64,000 nt of DNA. Origin: Porticoccaceae bacterium. GTDB taxonomy: Bacteria > Pseudomonadota > Gammaproteobacteria > Pseudomonadales > Porticoccaceae. Below, one piece after another: positions 8,726 to 18,580 of this stretch (the stretch's first letter is position 1; each line of letters starts with the position of its first letter). Where the stretch lies: assembly GCA_902557735.1 (NCBI GenBank), contig CACEBC010000005.1, positions 31,844 through 95,843 on the forward strand, given 5' to 3'. The notes under the pieces were generated by a model. It saw nothing but the letters and a program-made list of their open reading frames with translations. It was not told where the DNA came from and did no database searches. The position numbers and the translations under genes are program-made.

Positions 8726-10132
8726 ATGTCATCCGTAAACAAGTTTTTAATCTATTTATCGTTTTATCTGTTTTGGAACTCTTTCACTTTGGCGGATAGA
8801 GCCATTCCGTTTTCGGAAAAAGCTCTTGAAATATATAAAACTGCTGTCGAAATGCGCACAGTGGAGGGGTTTAATCAAGTGCCAAGGCTGGCTCGTTATT
8901 TGAAATCTGAGTTCATAAGTGGTGGGTTCGCTGAGAGAGATGTTCGTGTCCTCGATATCGATTCAACAGCTGCCTTAGTGGTTCGTTATAGGGGTGATGG
9001 ATCTTTGGGTAAAAAAGCAGTATGCATATCAGCGCATATGGACGTGGTCGATGCCCACAGAAGCGATTGGGAGCGTGATCCCTTTAAGCTGATCGAGGAG
9101 GACGGGTACTTTTTTGGAAGGGGTACGTCAGATAACAAGCTGGGTTTGACAGCAGTTACAATCGCATTCTTGCGATTAAAATCAGAGGGATGGGTTCCAG
9201 GGCGAGACCTAATTATAGCATTTTCGGGAGATGAAGAAACCAGCATGAACAGCACGAAAGCTTTGGTTAATCAATATCGCCATTTAACTGAAAGTGAATT
9301 TGTTCTCAACGCCGATGCCGGGGGCGCCATCATTCCAGAGTCTGGCGGCACTCCTAGCAATTTTTACATGCAAGCGGCAGAAAAAACCTATGTTACCTGG
9401 GAGATGACTGCACGTAATCCGGGTGGTCACAGTAGTTTGCCTAGAAGTGATAATGCCATTTATGACCTTGCGACCGCGTTGGGGAAAATTCAACGCTTCA
9501 CGTTTCCCGTAAGATATAACGACATCACTTTGGAGTATTTCAAAAAAACAGGGCAGCAGATGAAAGGTGAAATTGGAAAGGTCATGCAAACATTCGCTTC
9601 TGACCCATATGATGGAAAATCCAGTGGCATCCTGCGAATGAGCCCCCGTTTGTCCGCGATGTTGAGTACTACATGTGTGGCAACAATGTTAAGGGCAGGA
9701 CATGCTGAAAATGCTTTGCCTCAGTCTGCCACCGCTACCATTAATTGCAGAGTCTTTCCAGGAAGCGGTATTGACGCGACGCTAGAGCAACTCAAAGTTG
9801 TGATCGATAATCCAAACATAGAGTTTAAAATGCTAGATCAACCAACGGAAAGCAATGCTTCACCACGAAATCTTGATGTGATAAAAGCGCTTCGAGTTGC
9901 TGTTGATACAAAATATCCGGATCTAGAGATAATTTCAGTCATGTCATCTTACGGCACAGATGGTATGCATTTTCGTGCAGCAGGTATTCCGAGTTATGGC
10001 GTTAGCGCTAACTATGGCAAAGCGAGCGATGATTTTGCTCACGGGTTGAATGAGAGGGTGTTAGTGGAAACGTTTTACGATAATTTGACGCATTGGTATG
10101 TGTTGTTAAGGGCAGTAGCAGGAAAATATTAA
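8726..10132 (+). CDS. Secreted M20 family metallopeptidase
   Basis: A 468-residue protein with an N-terminal signal segment (residues 1-24). Zinc site motifs of the M20/M28 clan are present: SAHMDVVD (H104, D106), GRGTSDNK (bridging D136) and SGDEETS (E170, E171), plus GTDGMHF near the end. A central dimerisation domain follows the GGHSSLP motif. Members hydrolyse dipeptides, acyl-amino acids or carboxypeptidase substrates; here the signal peptide puts it in the periplasm. No operon partner is evident. Confidence 0.85.
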   Translation: MSSVNKFLIYLSFYLFWNSFTLADRAIPFSEKALEIYKTAVEMRTVEGFNQVPRLARYLKSEFISGGFAERDVRVLDIDSTAALVVRYRGDGSLGKKAVCISAHMDVVDAHRSDWERDPFKLIEEDGYFFGRGTSDNKLGLTAVTIAFLRLKSEGWVPGRDLIIAFSGDEETSMNSTKALVNQYRHLTESEFVLNADAGGAIIPESGGTPSNFYMQAAEKTYVTWEMTARNPGGHSSLPRSDNAIYDLATALGKIQRFTFPVRYNDITLEYFKKTGQQMKGEIGKVMQTFASDPYDGKSSGILRMSPRLSAMLSTTCVATMLRAGHAENALPQSATATINCRVFPGSGIDATLEQLKVVIDNPNIEFKMLDQPTESNASPRNLDVIKALRVAVDTKYPDLEIISVMSSYGTDGMHFRAAGIPSYGVSANYGKASDDFAHGLNERVLVETFYDNLTHWYVLLRAVAGKY

Positions 10133-10539
10133 TGCAAGTCAGCTTTGATATTTTCAGCCGCCTTGGTAATTGTTTTTGCTAAATTATGTCGCTTAAACTC
10201 AAAATGTTGAATCGTCATTCCACAGCTCTTGAGAACGTGAGCTGGTCTCATTTCAAATCTAGCGAGACTCCGGCATCCGTCTTTTGTGTCGCAGAGGTAA
10301 ATGCGGAACAGCAATCTCTGGGGATGCCGAGTAAAACTCACGTGTGACAAGCGAAATGGTACATGACGAGACCGGGCTATTTGGGTATAGCACCCCACGC
10401 ATTGTTTTCGCTAAAATTAAGTTCTCTGGCCTAAGTCAGGTCTGCACGGATTATCGCTTTACAGCGGCTAACTTAAGCTGTCATCTAACTTATTTTAAGG
10501 ACTTATATGCAATAAGATCACTTTTCCATTTGAACTTAT
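10133..10539. other. Intergenic region with a weak minus-strand ORF
   Basis: Between convergent genes. A minus-strand ORF (10129-10398, 89 residues) ends in the M20 stop region; its C-terminal half (KRHNLAKTITKAAENI) reads like real protein, but no family was recognised and no good ribosome site was seen. Treat as hypothetical or a gene remnant. Confidence 0.3.
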
Positions 10540-11613
10540 TTAAGGCGCGACCTTTATTAATGCTGCTCCTAAATTTGCAACATAGAAAGGTTGATTTTCA
10601 TCACCAAGGATCATCCCAGTCAGTAAACCAGGCATGTTTCCTGTGAGCTCTGGTCCAACCAAATCAGCCCAACCATTCCCATTTCTAACGCTAGCTAACC
10701 CTTGTTCTACTAGCTTGGAGCCCCCTTCAGTTTGTGCGTCAAATACTATTTTTGTAGTTCCTGTGGAGACGTCTATCGAAAAAATTTGGTTAGCTAATGG
10801 CGACGCCACCCATAGCGTGCCATCATAGTTCAGAGCCATATTGTCAGGGGAGGGCATTTGTGCGAGCGTAGACTGATTTGTAAGAGAACCAGAAGATATA
10901 TCTAAGTCGAAGGCGAGGACTCTGCTGCTCATCATCTCAGAGAGATAAAATTTCTTGCTCGCTTCATCTATGAAGAATCCATTGGCAAAATTCAATCCTT
11001 CAAGAACCAATTGGGGAGTCTGCGGAGAGCCCTCTTCAAATGGAGGTAGGCGGTATAAAGCACCGTCAGGGATTACTTCAGCTAATGCCCCGAATAGTCT
11101 CGCTTCATTTTGATTTTCAGTGGACTGAGTAAACCAAACGGCGCCTGTTGAATCTTGTCTTGCTGTATTAACGCCATATTCATGAGAATATATGATTTCC
11201 GTTGAGTTGCTTTCTATTGATGTTTTATATATGTGGCCTGACAAGACATCTGCTGTTAAAACCGACTGTCTGTCCGGTGTCAAGTTGACACCATTAGGAC
11301 CGGCCTCAAGTTTAGGAGGATTATGTTCATATCCTAACACCTGAAAATTACCAAAAGGCGTCACTTCTCCAGAGACATCTACCTGAGCTAAACCGTAGCG
11401 TTGATCAGCAACAATTAGGGTGCCATCCAATAACATGACCCCATCCTCGACTCGAGAAAGAGGGCGATCCTTTGGGAATTCTTCAGCGTCTAGTAAAGTC
11501 CATGAGGCTGTATCTGAAGAATGACTTTCATCATTGTCGGAACATGAAATAATGAATAGGCAGGTACAAATTAACGCCAAGAATCTCTTTAGATTTAGAG
11601 TTAAAATAGTCAT
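10540..11613 (-). CDS. Beta-propeller lipoprotein (SMP-30/gluconolactonase-like)
   Basis: The start at 11613 is chosen because GGAGGC lies just upstream; an ORF extension to 11652 has no such signal. The product is 357 residues with a signal ending in LFIISC, a lipobox. The body has repeated strands of the propeller type (VMLLDGTLIVAD, GPNGVNLTPD, NMALNYDGTLWVASP), as in SMP-30, strictosidine-synthase-like and lactonase families. An enzymatic role is not certain; it may be a binding propeller. It stands alone. Confidence 0.7.
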   Translation of the reverse strand: MTILTLNLKRFLALICTCLFIISCSDNDESHSSDTASWTLLDAEEFPKDRPLSRVEDGVMLLDGTLIVADQRYGLAQVDVSGEVTPFGNFQVLGYEHNPPKLEAGPNGVNLTPDRQSVLTADVLSGHIYKTSIESNSTEIIYSHEYGVNTARQDSTGAVWFTQSTENQNEARLFGALAEVIPDGALYRLPPFEEGSPQTPQLVLEGLNFANGFFIDEASKKFYLSEMMSSRVLAFDLDISSGSLTNQSTLAQMPSPDNMALNYDGTLWVASPLANQIFSIDVSTGTTKIVFDAQTEGGSKLVEQGLASVRNGNGWADLVGPELTGNMPGLLTGMILGDENQPFYVANLGAALIKVAP

Positions 11614-11788
11614 ATTGCCTCCTGAAATTTTAAACGAATGTGGATAAGCCAAGATTTTACCGATAGTCTAGTTAATTTCCCTCCAAACAAAAAGCCTCTG
11701 GCAGTTCTGCTTGCTTTCGATTACTCAAGCGAGCATACCAGTATTCAGGCCCGCCTTGGGTAACTAATTTAAAATATGGTTTATAAAA

Positions 11789-11865
11789 TGGCGCACCCGG
11801 AGAGATTCGAACTCCCGACCAAGTGGTTCGAAGCCACCTACTCTATCCAGCTGAGCTACGGGTGC
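11789..11865 (-). tRNA. tRNA-Arg (anticodon TCG)
   Basis: A 77-base cloverleaf on the minus strand. Acceptor arms are GCACCCG / CGGGTGC, with encoded CCA, D-arm GCTC/GAGT, anticodon stem GGTGG/CCACT with loop CTTCGAA (TCG, reads CGA), and T-loop TTCGAAT. All stems pair, apart from G-T wobbles. Confidence 0.95.
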
Positions 11866-12524
11866 GTATTAAAAGTCTAAATCATTGCTCGAACTTTCCA
11901 GAAAACCTCTTCGTCAAAGCCTCCAGCAACTTTTTATATGCACACTCTAGCACAACCCTAAATGAGTTTCGACGGTCCTGCGAAAATATGAATCATGTTA
12001 TCAACTACCGATAATGGGCGTTTCAGTTTCAATCTCTACACTAAAAAGCTGTTCTACTGTTGTGCGCGCTATTTAAGCATTCGTCTAAGTAGTACAGGCA
12101 AATACTAGGAGAGGTCTCGAGACATTCGAACAGATTTTCATTGCATATTTAATTTGATGATAATTATAGCGATGCTTAATGGGATCGAAGATACGACAAT
12201 CCAATCTCCCCATAGTTTGTCCGAATTTCATCAAGGGTGGTTGCTCGCATATTGCATGAAATTGCGTGAATACAATATCATCTGGGCGCAAAGTTAATTA
12301 TGATAGGAGAGTGGCGCATACTAGGCTAAGATCGGAGAACTGAGATGGATCTGTTCAAAAGTAGTAACCTATTATGATTATGTTTTCATTTAACACAATT
12401 GGTTGAATCAAAGATTCTTTCAGAAACATAGTAAGGATATTGATGGTATTTCAAGCATAAGGGCATCCGGGGTCCATTGCGACGCCGAGTCAACACTCTC
12501 TGATTATGACGCAAGGCAGAAATT
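11866..12524. other. Long upstream region of the urt operon
   Basis: About 660 bases without a credible gene between tRNA-Arg and urtA. It must carry the urt promoter. A perfect 10-base palindrome GTCTCGAGAC lies at 12114-12123, some 400 bases upstream. I looked for a sigma-54 (GG-N10-GC) or NtrC-like promoter and saw none that was convincing. Confidence 0.4.
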
Positions 12525-13814
12525 ATGAAATTTTTCAATGTTTTGAAACAAACAACTATGCTGGTTGCAGTTTGCTTGACTTATCCCGCTTTTTCAGAGG
12601 AATCTGAAACGATTAAGGTGGGCGTTTTACACTCACTTTCCGGTACTATGGCAATTTCGGAAACAACCCTCAAAGATACTGTTTTGATGATGATAGAGGA
12701 ACAGAACCAACTCGGAGGACTACTTGGAAAACAGTTAAAAGCAGTGGTGGTTGATCCTGCCTCAAATTGGCCACTTTTTGCAGAGAAAACGCGTGAGTTA
12801 ATATCCAAAGAGGAGGTTGATGTTATTTTTGGGTGTTGGACATCTGTTTCTAGAAAGTCTGTGCTGCCTGTTATCGAAGAACTCAACGGCTTATTGTTTT
12901 ATCCGGTTCAGTATGAAGGGGAGGAGTCATCAAGAAATGTTTTTTATACGGGAGCTGCGCCTAATCAGCAAGCTATTCCGGCGGTAGATTACTTTATGAA
13001 TGAAATAGGAGTCGAGCGCTGGGTGCTGGCAGGGACTGACTATGTGTACCCTCGCACGACAAATAAAATTTTAGAAGCTTATCTGTTAGCCAACGGCGTA
13101 TCCGAAGAGGATATCATGATTAACTATACCCCATTTGGACACTCGGATTGGCAAGGCATTGTGTCTGGTATAAAGAAATTTGGCAGCTCCGGAAAAAAGA
13201 CCGGTGTAGTCTCGACAATTAATGGTGATGCAAACGTCCCTTTTTACAAAGAGCTCGGAAATCAGGGGATTTCAGCAGAGGATATTCCTGTAGTTGCGTT
13301 TTCCGTTGGTGAAGAGGAGTTGTCTGGTCTGGATACGAAACCTTTGATAGGACATCTAGCTGCTTGGAATTATTTTCAAAGTGTCCAAACGAGGGAAAAT
13401 GATGATTTCATCGCTCAGTGGAAAAAGTTTATAAAGGATGATAAGCGAGTAACTAATGATCCGATGGAAGCCACTTATATTGGTTTTAAGATGTGGGTTC
13501 AAGCGGTTGAAAAAACAGGAACAACTGACGTTGATGCAGTGGCAGAAGCAATGCTGGGTTTAACTACCCCAAATCTCACCGGTGGCATAGCCGTCATGAA
13601 CAGAAATCATCATCTCTCAAAGCCCGTGTTGATTGGAGAAATTCAGGCTGACGGACAAATCGAAGTCGTTTGGGAAACCCATGGAACTGTGATTGGTGAT
13701 GCTTGGTCAGATTACCTACCCTCTTCAAAAGATCTCGTTGCAGATTGGGCGAAACCAATTAGTTGCGGAAACTTCAATACTAAGACGGCAAAATGCTCTG
13801 GGCAGAACTTTTAG
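12525..13814 (+). CDS. urtA: Urea-type ABC transporter, substrate-binding protein
   Basis: A 429-residue periplasmic protein with a signal peptide (cleavage near PAFSEE). It is a type I periplasmic binding protein of the Leu/amide family. The opening IKVGVLHSLSGTMAISE, then DPASNWPLFAEK, FGCWTSVSRKSVLPV and LFYPVQYEG are hallmarks of UrtA. AAGGCAG upstream supports the start. It is the first gene of urtABCDE. No urease genes lie in the window, so urea as substrate is likely from family membership but not shown by context. Confidence 0.9.
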   Translation: MKFFNVLKQTTMLVAVCLTYPAFSEESETIKVGVLHSLSGTMAISETTLKDTVLMMIEEQNQLGGLLGKQLKAVVVDPASNWPLFAEKTRELISKEEVDVIFGCWTSVSRKSVLPVIEELNGLLFYPVQYEGEESSRNVFYTGAAPNQQAIPAVDYFMNEIGVERWVLAGTDYVYPRTTNKILEAYLLANGVSEEDIMINYTPFGHSDWQGIVSGIKKFGSSGKKTGVVSTINGDANVPFYKELGNQGISAEDIPVVAFSVGEEELSGLDTKPLIGHLAAWNYFQSVQTRENDDFIAQWKKFIKDDKRVTNDPMEATYIGFKMWVQAVEKTGTTDVDAVAEAMLGLTTPNLTGGIAVMNRNHHLSKPVLIGEIQADGQIEVVWETHGTVIGDAWSDYLPSSKDLVADWAKPISCGNFNTKTAKCSGQNF

Positions 13815-13957
13815 TAAGTTGTCACCAGCAACGCGTCTCATATCAGAGTTTAGTTGCTTCCTCTATCAATCTTGCATCGCATTTCTGAGACGGTCCATGC
13901 ATCTTTTACAATACGAACTTTAAAAGATTCCTTTAACTGAAGGCTTTGCTAAAGCTA

Positions 13958-15589
13958 ATGAGCATCAAAAATCGATATTTAATTTTGCTGATTTTGATTC
14001 CTTGGACCTGTTTGTCGCATTTTGCTGCGGCTTGGGAACGCGATCTGCGAGACAAGGCTTCATTGCTGGCGCAAGCGAGCCTCAGAGAAACGCCGGGGAT
14101 TGTTGCCGACCTTGAAACATTCGGTGAACCAGCTTTGCCATTGCTTGAAGCAATGTTAAACGGCAACCTACACTCCCGTCGGAGTGATAAGAGATTGGTA
14201 ATAGCTGACTCACAAAGCGCGGAGCAGATCCCGATCATAGATGCGGTGACTGCAGAAAAACTGCAGGATTCTCGGAAGCGATTGCTGACGAAGGTGCGAG
14301 TTAATAATCAATTGCGGAAACAAATTCGACGGATCATTTCGAGAATAACTCTTGGGAGCCCGAACGCTAGTGTTCGCCATAAAGCAGTCGATAATATGCT
14401 TTATAATCTTAACCCCCAGAGTATTGGTTTGCTCGCCGAGGCTAAAAAAATCGAGACAGATCGAGATGTTTTAAAACTTATTAATCTAACGCTTGCAATA
14501 AACGACCTTCGAACATCTGATGAATCTCAGGTTCTCTTAGATGCAACTAACACCGTGAGGGGAAATCTGGAGCCCATTGTCTTCAATACGATTTCCACCC
14601 TTTTAAGGCAGCACGAGGCTAACCAGCGCATTCAGGATGATGAGTTTTTCTTGCGTCAAATAAAACGTGTTCATGCAGAACTGCAAACAAAAATTAAATT
14701 CTATCAGTTGGCCGAAAGGTTCTACTATGGGCTAAGTCTCGGGTCCGTTCTTTTGCTAGCAGCGTCAGGTCTCGCAATTACCTTCGGAGTCATGCGAGTA
14801 ATCAATATGGCGCATGGTGAACTGATTATGTTGGGCGCTTATACAACTTACGTCGTTCAATTAATAATGCCATCTTATATTGAGTTCTCAATCTATGTTG
14901 CCATCCCGTGCGCATTCTTGGTATCTGGTGGAGTTGGAATAATGATTGAGCGATTTGTGATCAGGTTTTTGCGGGACCGACCTTTGGAGACGCTTCTGGC
15001 AACATTCGGGGTCAGCTTGATCCTTCAACAAAGCGTACGATCATTATTTTCTCCTCTGAATAGACAGGTAAGCAATCCAGATTGGCTTAGCGGTTCTCTC
15101 GAGATTAATCCGATTTTTGCCCTAACATACAATCGATTATACATACTTTTATTTGCGCTGATCGTGTTTGCCAATCTTGTTCTTATAATCAAAAAAACTG
15201 ATCTTGGATTACAAATACGGGCCGTTTCTCAGAATCGTGAAATGGCCAAATGCATGGGAATCAAGACAGATTGGGTCGATGCCTTGACGTTTGGTTTGGG
15301 TTCCGGGCTAGCTGGTCTGGCAGGTGTGGCACTCAGTCAAATAACAAATGTAGGCCCGAACTTGGGTCAGGCTTATATCATTGATTCCTTCATGGTGGTC
15401 GTTTTCGGTGGTGTTGGCAACTTATATGGAACGCTTGTTGGTGGATTTAGTTTGGGGGTGATCAATAAATTTCTTGAACCCATAGCCGGCACGGTGCTTT
15501 CAAATATTATTGTGCTCATATTCATAGTGTTTTTTATCCAATTGCGGCCCAGCGGCCTATTCCCAGAAACCAGCAGAGTGTCGAAGTGA
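13958..15589 (+). CDS. urtB: Urea-type ABC transporter permease UrtB
   Basis: About 543 residues from the ATG at 13958 (a TTG at 13946 is also possible). The N-terminal ~240 residues hold a signal/anchor and a soluble helical region (ALPLLEAML, TLGSPNASVRHKA) typical of the long UrtB form. Then comes a LivH-like permease with GLAITFGVMRVINMAHGE and a stack of hydrophobic helices. The last codons overlap the urtC start (GTGA), showing translational coupling. Confidence 0.9.
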   Translation: MSIKNRYLILLILIPWTCLSHFAAAWERDLRDKASLLAQASLRETPGIVADLETFGEPALPLLEAMLNGNLHSRRSDKRLVIADSQSAEQIPIIDAVTAEKLQDSRKRLLTKVRVNNQLRKQIRRIISRITLGSPNASVRHKAVDNMLYNLNPQSIGLLAEAKKIETDRDVLKLINLTLAINDLRTSDESQVLLDATNTVRGNLEPIVFNTISTLLRQHEANQRIQDDEFFLRQIKRVHAELQTKIKFYQLAERFYYGLSLGSVLLLAASGLAITFGVMRVINMAHGELIMLGAYTTYVVQLIMPSYIEFSIYVAIPCAFLVSGGVGIMIERFVIRFLRDRPLETLLATFGVSLILQQSVRSLFSPLNRQVSNPDWLSGSLEINPIFALTYNRLYILLFALIVFANLVLIIKKTDLGLQIRAVSQNREMAKCMGIKTDWVDALTFGLGSGLAGLAGVALSQITNVGPNLGQAYIIDSFMVVVFGGVGNLYGTLVGGFSLGVINKFLEPIAGTVLSNIIVLIFIVFFIQLRPSGLFPETSRVSK

Positions 15590-16713
15590 TTTCTAGTTAT
15601 AAACGTGGATGGTATTCTGAGAATAAAATCAAATCGCTCTATGGATTTTTATCTTTTTTGCTGGTCTTGTCAGGGGCAGTGTCATTTTGCAATGTTTATA
15701 TACCACGAGAATCGCCCCTTCATGTTGAGATCTTCACTATAACTTTATTGGGAAAATACCTTTGTTTAGCAATTTTGGCGCTCTCCATCGATATTGTATG
15801 GGGATATTGCGGTATATTAAGTCTCGGCCACGGAGCTTTCTTCGCGTTAGGTGGTTATGCGATGGGTATGCATCTGATGCTACAAATTGGTGATCGCGGG
15901 GTGTATGGACATCCAACACTGCCCGACTTTATGGTGTTTTTAAATTGGTCTGAATTACCTTGGTTTTGGGTTGGTTTTGATAGCTTTTGGTTTGCTTTGT
16001 TTTGCTCTGCTCTCCTACCGGGTGTGTTGGCCTTTGTTTTTGGTTGGCTTGCTTTTAGATCAAGAGTAACTGGAGTTTACTTCTCTATTATCACCCAAGC
16101 CTTGACCTATGCCCTTATGTTGGCCTTTTTTAGGAACGAGATGGGATTTGGAGGTAATAATGGGCTTACAGATTTTAAGGATATTCTTGGATTTGATTTG
16201 CAATCAGACGCGGTCAGAGTGAGCTTGTTTTTATGCACTGCAATGACCTTATCAGTTGCTTATTATCTATGCTTTTTATTAATGGAATCCAAGTTCGGAA
16301 GGGTTGTACTTGCCATACGAGATTCTGAGGAAAGGGTCAGGTTTTTGGGCTACCAGACCGAGATCTACAAAGTTGCTGTTTTCGTCTTTTCAGCCATTTT
16401 GGCGGGTATTGCAGGAGCCCTCTATGTCCCTCAGGTAGGCATAATTAACCCTGGGGAGTTCGCTCCCCTTAATTCTATTGAGGCAGTAATTTGGGTGGCG
16501 GTTGGCGGCAGAGGCGTGCTTTATGGGGCTGTGATTGGCGCAGTACTGGTCAACTTTGCTAAAACGAGATTCACTGCTCTTTTTCCTGAAGAGTGGCTAT
16601 TCGTGCTTGGCGCGTTATTCGTGTTGGTGACGATTTTTCTTCCTAGAGGTTTAATAGGCCTTGCGGGGGATCGGCCATCAAACTCAGGTGAAACAAGCAG
16701 GAGGGAGTTTTAA
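15586..16713 (+). CDS. urtC: Urea-type ABC transporter permease UrtC
   Basis: A 375-residue LivM-like permease, starting with GTG in the four-base overlap with urtB. It has many hydrophobic segments and the motif GYCGILSLGHGAFFALGGY, which marks this family. EEA-like coupling loop residues (AIRDSEERVRFLGY) lie near 245. It partners UrtB in the membrane channel. Confidence 0.9.
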   Translation: MISSYKRGWYSENKIKSLYGFLSFLLVLSGAVSFCNVYIPRESPLHVEIFTITLLGKYLCLAILALSIDIVWGYCGILSLGHGAFFALGGYAMGMHLMLQIGDRGVYGHPTLPDFMVFLNWSELPWFWVGFDSFWFALFCSALLPGVLAFVFGWLAFRSRVTGVYFSIITQALTYALMLAFFRNEMGFGGNNGLTDFKDILGFDLQSDAVRVSLFLCTAMTLSVAYYLCFLLMESKFGRVVLAIRDSEERVRFLGYQTEIYKVAVFVFSAILAGIAGALYVPQVGIINPGEFAPLNSIEAVIWVAVGGRGVLYGAVIGAVLVNFAKTRFTALFPEEWLFVLGALFVLVTIFLPRGLIGLAGDRPSNSGETSRREF

Positions 16714-16718
16714 GTTCT

Positions 16719-17549
16719 ATGAGACGAGGCCCGCCTGAGTTGCTCAAACCGTTGCTGAAATTCGAATCAATTAAAAATGATCATTTTCCATATGTCGATG
16801 TATCCCATTCGGTTGGTCTATATGTCGAGGGGTTGACGGTGACTTTCGATGGGTTTAGAGCTTTAGATGGTTTCAATTTGTACGTCGATGATGGGGAGCT
16901 CAGATGCTTGATAGGTGCGAATGGAGCGGGAAAGACAACTTTGATGGATGTAATAACCGGCCGAACAAAACCAGACTCTGGGGAGGTTTACTTTGGTCAA
17001 AACATCAATCTAATCGGCAAAACTGAAACTGAGATAGCACAGTTAGGAATAGCACGAAAATTTCAAAATCCCACAGTTTTCGAGCACCAGACAGTACTGT
17101 CGAATTTGGAACTTGCACTGCACGGTAAACGGGGAATTTTTGATACTTTGGTTGGAGATTTTTCAAGCGATGATCTCGACCGGATCAACGAGGTGCTAGC
17201 GATTATTGGTCTAAAAGATCGAATAAAGAGTCCAGCAGGAAGTTTATCTCACGGACAAAAACAATGGTTGGAAATTGGGATGCTCTTAAGCGCAAACCCG
17301 AGGTTGTTGCTTGTCGATGAACCTGCGGCAGGAATGACCCGTGGCGAGGCAGAGCGCACCGCAGAGTTGCTAAAGGATCTCGCTGGTGATCGAACTATCA
17401 TAGTGATTGAGCATGACATGGAATTTATACGAAGTATCGCTAATAAAGTGACTGTCATGCATCAAGGTCAGATGCTTGCCGAGGGCAGCATGACAGAGAT
17501 CAAGAAGAATCCCTCTGTGTTGGAAGTGTATCTAGGAGAAGAGTATTGA
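16719..17549 (+). CDS. urtD: Urea-type ABC transporter ATPase UrtD
   Basis: A 276-residue LivG-like ATPase. After a ~30-residue N-terminal lead come Walker A GANGAGKTT, a Q-loop at RKFQNPTVFEHQTV, signature SLSHGQKQWLEIGM and Walker B LLLVDEPAAGMT. The IARKFQNP...VFEHQTV stretch is characteristic of UrtD. AGGAGGGAG lies upstream of the ATG, after the urtC stop. Confidence 0.92.
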   Translation: MRRGPPELLKPLLKFESIKNDHFPYVDVSHSVGLYVEGLTVTFDGFRALDGFNLYVDDGELRCLIGANGAGKTTLMDVITGRTKPDSGEVYFGQNINLIGKTETEIAQLGIARKFQNPTVFEHQTVLSNLELALHGKRGIFDTLVGDFSSDDLDRINEVLAIIGLKDRIKSPAGSLSHGQKQWLEIGMLLSANPRLLLVDEPAAGMTRGEAERTAELLKDLAGDRTIIVIEHDMEFIRSIANKVTVMHQGQMLAEGSMTEIKKNPSVLEVYLGEEY

Positions 17550-18241
17550 TTGAAATGCGGGGGATCGAACAGTTTTATGGTGGAACTCAAATTCTATGGG
17601 ATTTATCTTTGAGTGTAGGTTCTGGCTCATGTGTGTCGATACTAGGCCGCAACGGAGTCGGAAAAACAACGCTACTTAAATCGTTAATGGGTGTAATACC
17701 TATTAGTGCAGGGAAAATTATATTGAATGGTGAAGATTTTACTAAAGAACCTGTTTCGTCAAGAGCTAGGCACGGCGTTGGTTTTGTCCCTCAGGGGCGC
17801 GATATTTTTCCATCTCTTACGGTAGAGGAAAATCTGCAGGTCGGATTAAAAGCGAGAGGAGACCGATTAAAAAATATACCCCGACGGGTTTTCGACCTAT
17901 TCCCAGTGCTCTATGACATGTTGAAGAGGAACGGTGGTGATCTTTCCGGGGGACAGCAACAGCAGTTAGCGATAGGTCGGGCTCTCGTGATCGAGCCGAA
18001 CCTATTGATATTGGACGAGCCCAATGAGGGAATCCAACCTAGCATTGTGAAGCATATTGGTGAGGTGATTTCCTTACTTAATCGTGCAGAGGGAGTTACC
18101 GTTCTTGTAGTCGAGCAAAAATTGGCTTTTGCCAAGCGCGTGACCCAGGAGTTCAGATTAATGGATAAGGGGTCTTTTGTGGCTACTGGTGAAATGTCTG
18201 AGTTATCCGAGGCTCTGGTTTCGCGGCATCTGTCAGTCTGA
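17546..18241 (+). CDS. urtE: Urea-type ABC transporter ATPase UrtE
   Basis: A 231-residue LivF-like ATPase. Motifs: QFYGGTQILWDLSL, Walker A GRNGVGKTT, FVPQGRDIFPSLTVEENL, LSGGQQQQLAIGRAL, and Walker B LILDEPNEGIQPSIV, which is specific to UrtE. The TTG at 17546 overlaps the urtD stop by four bases and has AGGAG nine bases upstream; an ATG at 17555 is the alternative. It is the last gene of the transporter operon. Confidence 0.92.
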   Translation: MIEMRGIEQFYGGTQILWDLSLSVGSGSCVSILGRNGVGKTTLLKSLMGVIPISAGKIILNGEDFTKEPVSSRARHGVGFVPQGRDIFPSLTVEENLQVGLKARGDRLKNIPRRVFDLFPVLYDMLKRNGGDLSGGQQQQLAIGRALVIEPNLLILDEPNEGIQPSIVKHIGEVISLLNRAEGVTVLVVEQKLAFAKRVTQEFRLMDKGSFVATGEMSELSEALVSRHLSV

Positions 18242-18580
18242 GGATATGCTGCTGGCTAAATCATACCGCGCCTGTAAATGACTCGCGCTGTCTACGCGCT
18301 AAACATCATCCTGACATCCGTGATCGCATTAAACATACCCGTGCACCCATTGACCAGTCATTTGGTAATCTTCCAAGGCTAGAACAACTTTTAGTTTCTG
18401 AAAAGCACTTGGTTTCATAGCATAGCTTAGAGAGGATTTTAGTCATGAGCCGATTGCAACCTAGTCGGTCACTCTACTCTCCGGCTTTACGCTGGGCCCT
18501 GAAGTCGAAGGCCATTTATTTTGCAAAGAAGAGGTGATTTAAAAATAAAGCATAGGCGAGTTTCAAGTTCAACCTATTTA
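18242..18580. other. Intergenic region, nothing recognised
   Basis: About 340 bases between the convergent urtE and the 2-oxoglutarate oxygenase. A short open reading stretch (18300-18420) gives no recognisable protein. No strong terminator hairpin was seen. Confidence 0.35.

Noticed and set aside
11789..12524. Integrated element at tRNA-Arg
   Set aside because: No integrase, no repeat of the tRNA end and no phage genes were found nearby.
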